Below are positions 16,393-24,487 of a DNA stretch of 47,670 nt, piece by piece. A program made the translations under genes and the position numbers. Source of the stretch: Erythrobacter sp. (GTDB taxonomy: Bacteria > Pseudomonadota > Alphaproteobacteria > Sphingomonadales > Sphingomonadaceae); assembly GCA_013822695.1 (NCBI GenBank), contig PNKW01000017.1, positions 1 through 47,670 on the forward strand, written 5' to 3'. Positions within the stretch are counted from its first letter, which is position 1, and the number at the start of each line of letters is the position of its first letter. The notes beneath the pieces are model-generated. The model had not been told where the DNA came from. It did not search any database and saw nothing but the letters and a program-made list of their open reading frames with translations.

Positions 16393-16983
16393 TCACCGAC
16401 TTAATTCGAAAACCGCGAATTCGGCGCGCCAGTTAGCTGCTGGCGCGCCGATGTGTTTCTCGTTCGAGAAGAACCACGCGCGTTCCACCTTGGCGCCCTT
16501 CATTTTCGCAAGGTCGCGGAAGTCCTCCACAGTGACGTGGTGAATGTTCTCGGTCTCGTACCAGCTCACCGGCAAGGCCCGCGTCACCGGCATCCGCCCG
16601 CCCAGCAGCAGCGCCGCACGGGTGCGCCAATGGGCGAAGTTGGGGAACGACACGAAGGCGCGCCGGCCGACGCGCAGCAGCTCGTCAAGCATCAGGTCGG
16701 GCCGCGTCGCGGTCTGCAGGGTCTGGCTGAGGATCGCGTAATCGAACGCCTTGTCGGGGTAGTTGGCGAGGTCGAGGTTTGCGTCGCCCTGCACCACCGA
16801 AAGGCCGCGCGAGACGCAGCGTTCGACCAGGGCACCGTCCAGCTCCATTCCGCGCGCATCGCATCCGCTTGCAGCTTCCAGCTCAGCCATCAGCGCCCCG
16901 TCCCCGCAGCCAATGTCGAGCACCCGGCTGCCGGGCGCGACATGGGCGGCGATGGCGGCAAGGTCGGGGCGTAAACCGGTCAC
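16393..16983 (-). CDS. metW: Methionine biosynthesis protein MetW
   Basis: A 196-aa class I methyltransferase-like protein that accompanies MetX in many proteobacteria. The SAM-binding loop [26 protein letters not shown] and [18 protein letters not shown] are family hallmarks. Known MetW proteins are needed for MetX activity in several bacteria, probably as a partner rather than as a methyltransferase. The start is GTG at 16983, which overlaps the TGA of metX by 4 nt (GTGA), so both are made from one transcript with coupled translation. The length is usual for the family. Confidence 0.95.
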   Translation of the reverse strand: MTGLRPDLAAIAAHVAPGSRVLDIGCGDGALMAELEAASGCDARGMELDGALVERCVSRGLSVVQGDANLDLANYPDKAFDYAILSQTLQTATRPDLMLDELLRVGRRAFVSFPNFAHWRTRAALLLGGRMPVTRALPVSWYETENIHHVTVEDFRDLAKMKGAKVERAWFFSNEKHIGAPAANWRAEFAVFELSR

Positions 16984-18080
16984 TCCACAAACCCCTTGAC
17001 CACCCGGTCGAGCTGGTCGTGCTCGAGCAGGAACGAGTCATGCCCGTGCGGCGCGGAGAGTTCCACGAAGCTGACCTTCGCCCCGGCCGCGTTCAAGGCG
17101 TGGACGATATGGCGGCTTTCGGCAGTGGGGTAGAGCCAGTCCGTATCGAAGCTGATCAGGCAGAACCGCGACTGCGTGCCCGCGAACACATCCGCCAGCT
17201 TGCCCCCATGCTCCTCGGCCAGATCGAAGTAGTCCATCGCGCGGGTGATGTAGAGGTAGGAATTGGCATCGAACCGTTGGGTGAAACCGCTGCCCTGGTA
17301 GCGCAGGTAGCTTTCCACCTGGAACTCCGCGTCGAAATTGAAGCCCTTGGCCTCGCGATCCTGCAACCGCCGCCCGAATTTCTCGGTCAGGCCCGCTTCC
17401 GAAAGGTAGGTGATATGCGCCGCCATCCGCGCCACGGCGAGGCCGTTGTCGGGCTTGGAGAGGGCGGCGTAGTAGTCGCCCTCGTTCCACGCCGGATCGG
17501 CCATGATCGCCTGCCGCCCGACCTCGTGGAAGGCGATGTTCTGCGCCGAGTGGCGCGCGGTGGACGCGATCACCAGCACGCGGGCGGCGCGGGTCGGCCA
17601 GTTGGCGGCAAGGCTCAGCGCCTGCATCCCGCCCATCGACCCGCCGACGACCGCGTGCAAGCGTTCGATCCCGAGCCCGTCGAGCAGCGCCACCAGCCCG
17701 CGCACCATGTCGCGGATTGTGATGACCGGGAAGCGCATCGCATAGGGCTGGCCGTCGGGGGCGAGACTGGCGGGGCCGCTCGATCCCATGCAAGAGCCAA
17801 TGACATTGGCGCAGATCACGAAGTGGCGGCCGGTGTCGATCGGCAGCTGCGGGCCGACCATCCGTTCCCACCACCCCGGCTTGCCGGTGATCGGATGCGG
17901 GCTCGCAAGATACTGGTCGCCGGTCAGCGCATGGCACACCAGCACCGCGTTGCTCTTGTCCGGGTTCAGCGTCCCGTAGGTCTCGTAGGCGATCTCGCAG
18001 CCCTCGAGCACCTGTCCGCTGTCGAGCGGCAGGGGGTCGGGCAGGCGGTAGACCGGGGAGACGGGCGGGGCGGCGTTCAT
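16980..18080 (-). CDS. metX: Homoserine O-acyltransferase MetX
   Basis: Activates the hydroxyl of homoserine with an acetyl or succinyl group, the first committed step of methionine synthesis. The 366-aa alpha/beta-hydrolase-fold protein has [13 protein letters not shown], a strict nucleophile motif [10 protein letters not shown], the acidic residue in [10 protein letters not shown] and the histidine in [15 protein letters not shown]. The ATG at 18080 gives the normal N-terminus; the frame is open further upstream but that part overlaps the divergent promoter region. Whether acetyl-CoA or succinyl-CoA is used cannot be decided here. The 109-bp space to the diverging hisC must hold both promoters; I found no clear riboswitch in it. 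Confidence 0.95.
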   Translation of the reverse strand: MNAAPPVSPVYRLPDPLPLDSGQVLEGCEIAYETYGTLNPDKSNAVLVCHALTGDQYLASPHPITGKPGWWERMVGPQLPIDTGRHFVICANVIGSCMGSSGPASLAPDGQPYAMRFPVITIRDMVRGLVALLDGLGIERLHAVVGGSMGGMQALSLAANWPTRAARVLVIASTARHSAQNIAFHEVGRQAIMADPAWNEGDYYAALSKPDNGLAVARMAAHITYLSEAGLTEKFGRRLQDREAKGFNFDAEFQVESYLRYQGSGFTQRFDANSYLYITRAMDYFDLAEEHGGKLADVFAGTQSRFCLISFDTDWLYPTAESRHIVHALNAAGAKVSFVELSAPHGHDSFLLEHDQLDRVVKGFVE

Positions 18081-18189
18081 TGGCCGTGCGACTTGGGGTA
18101 GCCCCCCGCCCGTGTCAATCGCCACCGCGGGCACCTCAGCGTTTTCGCGCTGTATTCGGCAAGCCAAACTGGCTACACGCGCACCCCTC

Positions 18190-19287
18190 ATGTCCAGACC
18201 CGAACCCAAGCCCTGGATCGCCGCGATCCACGCCTATGTGCCCGGCAAGTCGAAGTCGGCGAGCGGCAAGCCGCTGGTCAAGCTGTCGGCGAACGAGAAT
18301 CCGCTGGGTTCCTCGCCCGCGGCGCTTGCGGCTTTGGCCGAGGGGCATGTGGCGGCTGACTACCCCGATCCCGACGCCCGCGCGTTGCGGGAAGCGATCG
18401 CCGAGGTCCACGGGCTCGATCCCGCGCTGATCGTCTGCGGCACCGGCTCGGGCGAGCTGCTGCACTGCGCGGTGCAGGCGCTGTGCGGTCCGGGGGACGA
18501 GGTGGTATGCTCGCGCTACTCGTTCTCGCTCTACCCGCTGCTCGCGCAGAAGGTCGGCGCAACGCCGGTGTTCGCTGAGCCCGAGGGCTATGGCGCGAGC
18601 GTCGATAACCTGCTTGCCGCCGTCACCGAACGCACGCGCGTCGTCCTGCTCGACAACCCCAACAACCCGGTCGGCACCTTCCTTCCCCCGTCCGAGGTCG
18701 CGCGCCTCCATGCCGGCCTCCCGTCCGACGTGCTGCTGGTGGTGGACGAGGCCTATGGCGAATATGTCGACCCCGCGTTCCAGTCGGCAGCCTTCCAGCT
18801 GGCCGCCGCGCATGAGAACGTGCTCGTCAGCCGCACCTTCTCCAAGGCTTATGGCCTTGCCTCCGAGCGGGTCGGCTGGGTCACCGGCTCGGCGCACCTC
18901 GTCGATCTCGTCAACCGCATGCGGGGCGCGTTCAACGTCTCGGTGAGCGGGCAGAAGGCGGCGCTTGCCGCGCTCTCCGATCAGGCCTTCGTCGCCGCCT
19001 CGCGCGAGCACAACGCCCATGAGCGCACTCGCCTTGCCGACGCCATCGCCGCCCTTGGGAACCACGGCATCTTGGCCTCACCCAGCGAGGCCAACTTCCT
19101 CCTCGTCCACTTCGCGGGCACCGTCAATGCGTCGCAAGCCCTCGATGCGCTGGCCGAGGCTGGATACGCCGTGCGCCACCTCCCCTCGCAGGGCCTCCCG
19201 AACGCGCTGCGCATCACCATCGGCACAACCGAGGCAACCACCGACGTCATCGCCACGCTCCGGCGGCTGTGCGGAGAGGCGGCATGA
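18190..19287 (+). CDS. hisC: Histidinol-phosphate aminotransferase (HisC family)
   Basis: PLP-dependent class I/II aminotransferase of 365 aa. Signature segments are [16 protein letters not shown] near the start, [23 protein letters not shown] and the PLP-binding lysine in [17 protein letters not shown]. The downstream gene, overlapping by ATGA, encodes prephenate dehydrogenase, an order common in alphaproteobacteria in which this HisC copy also transaminates aromatic precursors in tyrosine and phenylalanine synthesis. The role in histidine versus aromatic amino acid synthesis is therefore open. The start at 18190 (MSRPEPKPW) is chosen over an upstream in-frame start that would run into the metX promoter region. 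Confidence 0.92.
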   Translation: MSRPEPKPWIAAIHAYVPGKSKSASGKPLVKLSANENPLGSSPAALAALAEGHVAADYPDPDARALREAIAEVHGLDPALIVCGTGSGELLHCAVQALCGPGDEVVCSRYSFSLYPLLAQKVGATPVFAEPEGYGASVDNLLAAVTERTRVVLLDNPNNPVGTFLPPSEVARLHAGLPSDVLLVVDEAYGEYVDPAFQSAAFQLAAAHENVLVSRTFSKAYGLASERVGWVTGSAHLVDLVNRMRGAFNVSVSGQKAALAALSDQAFVAASREHNAHERTRLADAIAALGNHGILASPSEANFLLVHFAGTVNASQALDALAEAGYAVRHLPSQGLPNALRITIGTTEATTDVIATLRRLCGEAA

Positions 19288-20192
19288 CCATCCGCTCGCT
19301 CGCCATCATCGGCCTCGGCCTGCTCGGCGGCTCGATCGGGCTTGCGGTCAAGGCGCGCGGGCTTGCCGTCACCACCACCGGCTGGGACCGCGACCCCGCC
19401 GTCCGCGCCCGCGCTGCCGAGCGTGGCCTTGCGGACACCATCGCCGAGACCGCCGAGGCCGCCGTCGCGGGCGCCGATCTCGTCATTCTGTGCGTCCCCG
19501 TAGGCGCAATGGCTGACGCTGCCCGCGCCATCGCCCTCGGCCTCAAGCCTGACGCGATCGTCAGCGATGTCGGTTCCTCCAAGGCCGCAGTCGCCGAGGC
19601 GTTGGCCGAGGCGCTCCCGCAAGCCACCATCATCCCCGCGCACCCCGTCGCGGGCACCGAGCAGAGCGGGCCGGACGCGGGCTTTGCCACCCTCTTCGCC
19701 GGGCGCTGGTGCATCATCACCCCGCCCGAGGGCGCAGACCCCGCCGCGGTCGAGGCCCTATCCGCCTTCTGGACCCAGCTCGGCTCCAAGGTCGAGCTGA
19801 TGGACGCCGCCCACCACGACCTCGTCCTCGCGGTGACCAGTCACATCCCGCACCTCATCGCCTACACCATTGTCGGCACCGCCAGCGATCTGGAAGACGT
19901 GACCCAGAGCGAGGTCATCAAGTATTCGGCCGGGGGCTTCCGCGACTTCACCCGCATCGCCGCCTCCGACCCGGTCATGTGGCGCGACGTGTTCCTTACC
20001 AACCGCGGCGCGGTGCTCGAGATGCTCGGTCGCTTCACCGAGGACCTCACCGCGCTCCAGCGCGCGATCCGCTCGGGCGACGGCGATACCCTGTTCGACC
20101 TCTTCACCCGCACCCGGGCGATCCGCCGCGCGGTGATCGAGCAAGGCCAGGACGACGAGCGCCCCGATTTCGGGCGTGAGCACGGGGCCTGA
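19284..20192 (+). CDS. tyrA: Prephenate/arogenate dehydrogenase
   Basis: NAD(P)-dependent oxidative decarboxylation of prephenate (or arogenate) toward tyrosine. The 302-aa protein starts with the Rossmann motif IIGLGLLGGSIG, then SDVGSSKAAV, the substrate loop HPVAGTEQSGP, the histidine in TSHIPHLIAY and FRDFTRIAASDPVMWRDVF. It has no fused chorismate mutase or ACT domain. The start codon overlaps the stop of hisC (ATGA). The end of the gene is followed by two hairpins and then the low-GC accessory segment. Confidence 0.94.
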   Translation: MTIRSLAIIGLGLLGGSIGLAVKARGLAVTTTGWDRDPAVRARAAERGLADTIAETAEAAVAGADLVILCVPVGAMADAARAIALGLKPDAIVSDVGSSKAAVAEALAEALPQATIIPAHPVAGTEQSGPDAGFATLFAGRWCIITPPEGADPAAVEALSAFWTQLGSKVELMDAAHHDLVLAVTSHIPHLIAYTIVGTASDLEDVTQSEVIKYSAGGFRDFTRIAASDPVMWRDVFLTNRGAVLEMLGRFTEDLTALQRAIRSGDGDTLFDLFTRTRAIRRAVIEQGQDDERPDFGREHGA

Positions 20193-20214
20193 CCGCGCCT
20201 ACCCCGCCTGCGTT

Positions 20215-20308
20215 TGTCTCCACGCCTGCTGGAGACACATGAGACACTGTCCAGAGGCGTAAAACCGATCTGGCCCGTGAACAGACCCAGCGATGGGGTC
20301 TGTTCACG
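20215..20308. terminator. Two hairpins between tyrA and the accessory segment
   Basis: The first has 8-bp arms TGTCTCCA and TGGAGACA (20215-20237) with a 7-nt loop. The second has perfect 13-bp arms CGTGAACAGACCC and GGGTCTGTTCACG (20276-20308), also with a 7-nt loop. A short direct repeat GAGACAC lies between them. No T-tract follows, so they may be terminators for the two converging genes or binding or boundary sites. The remaining bases of this 168-bp gap show no gene. Confidence 0.5.
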
Positions 20309-20360
20309 AACTGGATGGCAATGAATGTGGGGCGACAACGATCAACCGCAGTCGAGGCCG

Positions 20361-20891
20361 TTAGGCGACTGCCGGAACCCGCACCGGAAGATCGTCACCT
20401 GTCGAGTGACACACGAAGATATCCATACGGACCCGGACGTCGGGTTCGGGATCGACACGGTTGGTATCGACAACCACGAACTCCGCACCGTTTGCCGCTT
20501 CGGTGCTGATCAGATCAAGATAGCGCAGCGCCCGCCGCACGATTTCGGAATCGGATGTGACGCCAGCCATGCGCTTCATTCGGCTCAGCCGCGCAATCGC
20601 AGCATCATTCAGGATGATGTTGCGCTTTACTATCGCCAGGTTCTCGCCAGACCGGGCAGCCAGCGAACGGTAGCGCACGACATAGCGGGGAGCCCCGCGA
20701 GGTCGAACCTCAAGAACCAACCCCTTATCCTCGTCGGCTAGCAAGCGATCGAGAAACTTCACGGCATTGCGGACGATCTCCGAATCGGTGTTGGCTTCAA
20801 GGCGGTCCCGCAATCGCGCCATGATCTCTTCTGACGAGGCATAAAGCGTCAGGTTGCGGCGGGGTAGGCGCTTTAGTTCTTCGGTCGACAT
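20361..20891 (-). CDS. Putative regulator with two ribbon-helix-helix-like units in one chain
   Basis: I do not recognise a named family. The 176-aa protein contains an internal duplication. Residues ~12-62 and ~88-141 each have a beta-strand-like start (RRNLTLY and VKRNIIL), a helix, then a matching stretch TDSEIVRNAVKFLDRL (35-50) or SDSEIVRRALRYLDLI (113-128), and a hydrophobic strand (LVLEV, FVVVD). This strand-helix-helix layout resembles ribbon-helix-helix DNA-binding domains, so one chain could form a pseudo-dimer as in plasmid TraY. The C-terminal ~35 residues are Asp/Val-rich. The ATG at 20891 has GGAG 9 nt upstream; a longer frame to 21005 has no such support. A 10-bp palindrome in its leader may serve autoregulation. 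GC content is lower than in the flanks. Confidence 0.6.
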   Translation of the reverse strand: MSTEELKRLPRRNLTLYASSEEIMARLRDRLEANTDSEIVRNAVKFLDRLLADEDKGLVLEVRPRGAPRYVVRYRSLAARSGENLAIVKRNIILNDAAIARLSRMKRMAGVTSDSEIVRRALRYLDLISTEAANGAEFVVVDTNRVDPEPDVRVRMDIFVCHSTGDDLPVRVPAVA

Positions 20892-21294
20892 CTTCGTTAC
20901 TCCAAACAGAAAGCGCGGCCTATATGCCCACAGAGGCCTCTTGCATACCCCAAAAGGACACCTTGTCGAACTTTTTATGTGCATACCGGTGGCAGTTTCG
21001 GCCACTAGCTATCCCGCACCAGGAGCCTTCATCGTTAACTTGATGTTCACGCTGTTCGAAGGCGGAACTGGAACTGGCAGAAGGAGCGCAATACCCTGCT
21101 CGCCGGCCGCCGGTGACACTAAGGATAGTGCATTTTTTGATGTCCTTTTTGTTCCTCAAGGGCTACATAGAATCACAGAAGTAGCCCCCCAAGGGGCACA
21201 TGCAGAGGAACCAGTCGATGCGCTTTCATAAACACGACCCGCCGGCTTGCTGACTGCCACAGGCGCTCAGCAATCCAGACAAAGGAAGACAGCC
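20892..21294. promoter_or_regulatory. Low-GC leader region between two diverging accessory genes
   Basis: About 400 bp without a gene I can support. Visible elements are the palindrome AGAGGCCTCT (20932-20941) and a TATAGG-like sequence on the minus strand near 20920-20926, both just upstream of the ribbon-helix-helix gene. There is also a direct repeat TGCATACC (20942-20949 and 20980-20987), and a small inverted repeat CACTA/TAGTG (21117-21130) followed by a T-rich run. It probably holds the promoters of both the regulator (minus) and the small membrane protein (plus). Confidence 0.4.
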
Positions 21295-21615
21295 ATGTTC
21301 AAACCACTCGCCCGCGAAAGATCGCCGCCGAACCATTCCACGCCACAAAGGACAGGGACCATGACAAAGTTTGTGCGCCGCCAGAGTTACATCCGGATCG
21401 AAGAGCAGGAAGAAGAAGTCTGGATCTTCGAAGATGAACTGCCCGCCGACAGGGCAATCACGCAAATCGAGGCTGAGCCCGATTTTGAGAATGCGCCCCG
21501 GACGCAGGCGCGCGCGTCGACCGGCAAGCGTATCCTCATGTTCACGCTCAGCACGGCAATCGCTGTTGCGTCGGGTGTAGCGGCCAGCGCCATTTATTCC
21601 GGCATTACCAGTTAG
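21295..21615 (+). CDS. Unrecognised small membrane-anchored protein
   Basis: No family recognised. From ATG 21295 the product is 106 aa; a second ATG at 21361 would give 84 aa. Both have purine-rich sequences before them (AAGGAAGA and AAAGGACAGGGA). The middle is highly acidic (RIEEQEEEVWIFEDELPADR), then comes a basic stretch (RASTGKR) and a C-terminal hydrophobic segment of about 20 residues (ILMFTLSTAIAVASGVAASA) ending three to eight residues from the terminus. This layout predicts a tail-anchored protein with an acidic cytoplasmic part. Its last 11 nt overlap the end of the converging Lrp/AsnC gene. Base composition is lower in GC than the surrounding housekeeping genes. Confidence 0.55.
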   Translation: MFKPLARERSPPNHSTPQRTGTMTKFVRRQSYIRIEEQEEEVWIFEDELPADRAITQIEAEPDFENAPRTQARASTGKRILMFTLSTAIAVASGVAASAIYSGITS

Positions 21616-22099
21616 CGGGCCCGCGCTCCGACTTGTGGGTTCGGGCCACAGCCATTGTGAATGACGCCGACGGGTCAACGTTGTCCCAACGATTGATGGC
21701 AGCCACGACGTCCGCCGCCTCCTCGAGATCACGGCCCATGATTTTCACGATGAAGTCCGCGGTAGGGCCGAGCACGGTAACAACCTCGACCACTTTGTCG
21801 TTCTCAATCAGAAAGCTCCGCAACTCCTCCGTGTCGCTGCCAGTTTTTTGCTTGAGCTTCAGCGTAAACAGAATGGTCGCACCAAAGCCGAGCTTCTTGT
21901 AGTCAACCTCGACAGTGTGGCGCTTCAAGAGGCCGGCTTTCGCAAGGCGTTCCTTGCTCTGCGCAATCCTGTTTTCAGCAATATCGACTTTTCCAGCCAG
22001 TCTCTTGTTTGCCTGGCTCGAATCTCTAACGAGCTCGCGCAACAGAGCGATGTCCTTTTCTGTTACGTTCTCGTATTTGTTGTTCCCGTTCACAACCAC
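21605..22099 (-). CDS. Lrp/AsnC family transcriptional regulator
   Basis: A 164-aa regulator with an N-terminal winged helix-turn-helix (DIALLRELVRDSSQANKRLA onward, recognition region AENRIAQSKERLAKAGLLK), the linker VEVDYKKLGFGA and a C-terminal RAM/ligand-binding domain (VVEVVTVLGPTADFIVKI). It is more Lys/Asn/Gln-rich than most proteins of this window, which fits its lower GC. The start is taken as GTG 22099 with GGGGGTG upstream; GTG 22093 is an alternative. A 15-bp palindrome with a 5-nt spacer lies 21-35 bp upstream and is a candidate autoregulatory site. Members usually respond to an amino acid, not identified here. The gene overlaps the converging small membrane-protein gene by 11 nt. 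Confidence 0.82.
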   Translation of the reverse strand: MVVNGNNKYENVTEKDIALLRELVRDSSQANKRLAGKVDIAENRIAQSKERLAKAGLLKRHTVEVDYKKLGFGATILFTLKLKQKTGSDTEELRSFLIENDKVVEVVTVLGPTADFIVKIMGRDLEEAADVVAAINRWDNVDPSASFTMAVARTHKSERGPANW

Positions 22100-22119
22100 C
22101 AGTACACCCCCGTCATCGC

Positions 22120-22134
22120 TTCGTGCTTAACGAA
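22120..22134. promoter_or_regulatory. Candidate Lrp/AsnC operator
   Basis: TTCGT-GCTTA-ACGAA is a 15-bp inverted repeat with a 5-nt spacer, the usual size of sites bound by Lrp/AsnC dimers. It stands just upstream of the Lrp/AsnC gene start, as expected for autoregulation. The assignment is inferred from geometry and position. The rest of 22100-22303 is AT-rich and shows no gene I can support. Confidence 0.4.
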
Positions 22135-22303
22135 CAGAAAATGAACCAGCATACAACTAAAAATTACATGAAGTTGAATTTCGCTGTCGATGTCTTATCG
22201 CCTTGCGATGCCTCTCGATTGCTGGCTCGCCAACTTACAGGATACCAAGGGCGTGAAGGAACGTTTTACCGGTATCATCGAGACATATGGGTGCCATCAA
22301 GCC

Positions 22304-22996
22304 CTATCCGTTCAGCGCATTGATCGCCTTGTGCACCCGCGCTTCGACGTCTTCGCGCGGGAGGCCTGCGGGGATGGTTTCGCCGACCTTGTAGGTGATC
22401 CGCCCCGGGCGCTTGACCAGAGGGTGGTAGAGCCGCCCGCTATTCACCGCGATCGGCACAACCGGCAGGCGCAGCAGCTTGTATAGCCCGGCAAAGCCCG
22501 CCTGAAGCGGTGGCTGCGTGCCGTGGGGGACGCGGGTGCCTTCGGGGAAGATCACCAGCGGGCGGCCCGCCTCGGCACGCTCCCTGGCGTGTCCGATCAT
22601 CTGGCGCAGGGTCTTGGCGCCGTCCTCGCGCGCGACCGGGATCAGGCCATAAACCAGCGCGGAATAGCCCCAGCCGGGGATGCGGAACAGCTCCCGCTTG
22701 GCGAAGACCGCCGGGTAGGCGAACAGCCGCGGGGTGTCGATCGCCTCGAAGAAGGCCTCGTGCTTGACCGCGATCAGGACGGGGCCCTGCGGCAGCGCGC
22801 CCTCGAGCACGACCTCGATGCCGAGCAATCGCTCCACGCACCACAGGTGCCACCTTCCCCAGCGCTCGACGATGCCGCGCAGCCAGCCCCGCCGCGCCGT
22901 CACCGCCACCACCGAGGCAACCACCAGCACCGCGCTGCCGCCATAGAACAGCACGTAGAAGGCAAGGGAGCGCAGGGCTGCGAGCAGCGTAGTCAA
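22304..22996 (-). CDS. PlsC-like lysophospholipid acyltransferase
   Basis: Probable 1-acyl-sn-glycerol-3-phosphate acyltransferase or related enzyme of phospholipid synthesis, membrane bound. The 230-aa protein has an N-terminal hydrophobic segment (LAFYVLFYGGSAVLVVASVV), the acceptor motif KHEAFFE, which is an HX4E form of the HX4D motif also seen in other alphaproteobacterial members, and the substrate-binding FPEGTR. VVPIAVNSG matches the fourth family motif. The predicted start is TTG at 22996, overlapping the TGA of the upstream YdcF-like gene by 4 nt, so translation is likely coupled. It ends the ftsE-ftsX-ydcF-plsC series. Acyl-donor and substrate are not shown. Confidence 0.87.
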   Translation of the reverse strand: MTTLLAALRSLAFYVLFYGGSAVLVVASVVAVTARRGWLRGIVERWGRWHLWCVERLLGIEVVLEGALPQGPVLIAVKHEAFFEAIDTPRLFAYPAVFAKRELFRIPGWGYSALVYGLIPVAREDGAKTLRQMIGHARERAEAGRPLVIFPEGTRVPHGTQPPLQAGFAGLYKLLRLPVVPIAVNSGRLYHPLVKRPGRITYKVGETIPAGLPREDVEARVHKAINALNG

Positions 22997-23523
22997 AGGT
23001 CGACCATGCCTGCCGCGCGGCTCGCGAGCAGCTTGTGATATTCGAGGAACAGCGTGCCCAGATCGGGCTGCGAGGGCACCGCGTCGCGGATCACGGTGAC
23101 ATGTTCGGGCAGGGTGCGGTCAAGCTCTCCGGCGGCGCGGCGCATGTGCCAGTCGGTGGTGACGAGCCGGAGCGAGCGGACCTCGTTCTGCGCCACCCAC
23201 TTGGCGGTCTCCGAGGCGTTGGAGCGGGTATCGACCGCGGTGAAGCCCAAGGTGACGCAGCAGGCCATGGTCTTGGGGCTGACCCCGAACTGGGCAGCGA
23301 ATTCCTGCGGGCGGACTTCCTTATCGACCCCGCTCACCAGCATCTTCCCGGCAAGGCGCTGGTCGAGCACCGCCAGCCCGCGCGCGATCCGCCCTGGGCC
23401 GCCCGTCAGCGCGATCACCGCGTCGGTGGTCACCCCGTCGGAGGGTTTGGGCAGGAACACGACGAACCACAGGAAGCCCAATGCCCAGACAAGGAACAGC
23501 AGAGAGAGGGCACGCCGGATCAT
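22993..23523 (-). CDS. YdcF/DUF218 family protein
   Basis: A 176-aa protein with an N-terminal membrane anchor (LSLLFLVWALGFLWFVVFL) and a DUF218 domain: DAVIALTGGPGRIARGLAVL, MLVSGVDKEV, TRSNASETAKWV and VTTDWHMRRA. The family includes SanA, ElyC and YdcF, some of which affect envelope integrity or lipid-carrier use. The exact reaction is unknown. The ATG at 23523 directly precedes the anchor. It lies 10 nt downstream of ftsX and overlaps the acyltransferase gene by 4 nt, placing it in an envelope/division operon. Confidence 0.85.
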   Translation of the reverse strand: MIRRALSLLFLVWALGFLWFVVFLPKPSDGVTTDAVIALTGGPGRIARGLAVLDQRLAGKMLVSGVDKEVRPQEFAAQFGVSPKTMACCVTLGFTAVDTRSNASETAKWVAQNEVRSLRLVTTDWHMRRAAGELDRTLPEHVTVIRDAVPSQPDLGTLFLEYHKLLASRAAGMVDL

Positions 23524-23533
23524 CGCTTCAGCC

Positions 23534-24487
23534 CTAGAGCATGTCCTTGAGGGCAAAGGCAATGGTGATGCGCGCGGTCAGGCCCGCCAGCAGCACGCCT
23601 GCCAGCGGCACCGCGCCGATCACCAGCCAGTCGGCAAGGGCAAGGCCGCCGCCGCTCACCAACCCGCTGCCCAGCTGCGCGAACTGCTGGCCGAGCAGCC
23701 ACACCGCCCCGAAGCCGAGTCCGGCCCCCAGAAGCGCGCCAAGGATCGCCTCGCGCAGCACGTCGCGCAGGAAGACGGCGGTGATCTGGCGCTGGCTGGC
23801 GCCGAGCAGGTGCATGATCTCGACCGTATCGCGCGCCGCCGCAAAGGCGTTCTTGGCGGCGAGCCACACTGCCGCCGCGGTTGCCAGCGCGACCATCACC
23901 GCGACCCCGAACACCAGCCATTGCAGCGCGGCGAGCGCGTCGTTCACCGGCGCGAGGAAATCGCCCTGCGCATCAACCCGCGCGCCCGGCACCTTGTCCT
24001 TGAGCGCGGCCTTGATCCGGGCGACATCCGCCGGCCCGGCGCGGCGCGACAGTTCGACATCGATCAGCGCGGGGATCGGCACGTCACCGCTGGAGGCGCC
24101 CTCGCCCAGCCAGGGTTCGAGCATCGCCACGAGCTCTGCCTCGGGCTTGACACGCACGGAGGAGACCCCCTCGATCCCGGCGAGGATCCTTGCCGCCTCG
24201 GCTCCGCGCGCCTCGCGCAGGTCGGGGTTGGGCTCGATCACCTGCACGCTGAGCGCGCTCGACAGGCTGGCGCTTGCCGCTTCGGAGAGCTTGCGCATCG
24301 CGAGCCCGCCTGCCGCCGCGATCACCACCAGCGCGATCAGGATCGCGATCACCCAGGGGATCGGCCCGGTCAGCCGCTGCGGCGGCAGCAACCGCGCGGC
24401 GGCCCGGCCCTCCGGACGCTGGGGCGGACGCTCGGGCGCGGGCTCGCCGTCCTCGGCCTCGACCGGGAGCGGAGGGAGGCTGCTCAT
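23534..24487 (-). CDS. ftsX: Cell division protein FtsX
   Basis: Integral membrane partner of FtsE. FtsEX regulates peptidoglycan hydrolases at the septum. The 317-aa protein has a Pro/Arg-rich cytoplasmic start, a first membrane span (IPWVIAILIALVVIAAAGGL), a periplasmic domain of ~130 residues and three further C-terminal spans (VFGVAVMVALATAAAVWLA, ILGALLGAGLGFGAVWLLG and the last ~25 residues). The motif EIMHLLGASQRQITAVFLRD is typical of FtsX. Its ATG overlaps the ftsE stop (ATGA). The N-terminal tail is longer than in E. coli. Confidence 0.9.
   Translation of the reverse strand: MSSLPPLPVEAEDGEPAPERPPQRPEGRAAARLLPPQRLTGPIPWVIAILIALVVIAAAGGLAMRKLSEAASASLSSALSVQVIEPNPDLREARGAEAARILAGIEGVSSVRVKPEAELVAMLEPWLGEGASSGDVPIPALIDVELSRRAGPADVARIKAALKDKVPGARVDAQGDFLAPVNDALAALQWLVFGVAVMVALATAAAVWLAAKNAFAAARDTVEIMHLLGASQRQITAVFLRDVLREAILGALLGAGLGFGAVWLLGQQFAQLGSGLVSGGGLALADWLVIGAVPLAGVLLAGLTARITIAFALKDML

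Noticed and set aside
18081..18189. Possible SAM-II type riboswitch upstream of metX
   Set aside because: On the minus strand there is a GGTGGCGATTGAC stretch faintly like the GGTGATTTGACC core, but the conserved core and the downstream pseudoknot sequence could not be matched. A covariance-model search would decide.
21200..21253. 17-codon open frame as a leader peptide before the small membrane protein
   Set aside because: It has a purine-rich sequence before its ATG but no run of regulatory codons and no attenuator structure after it that I can support.
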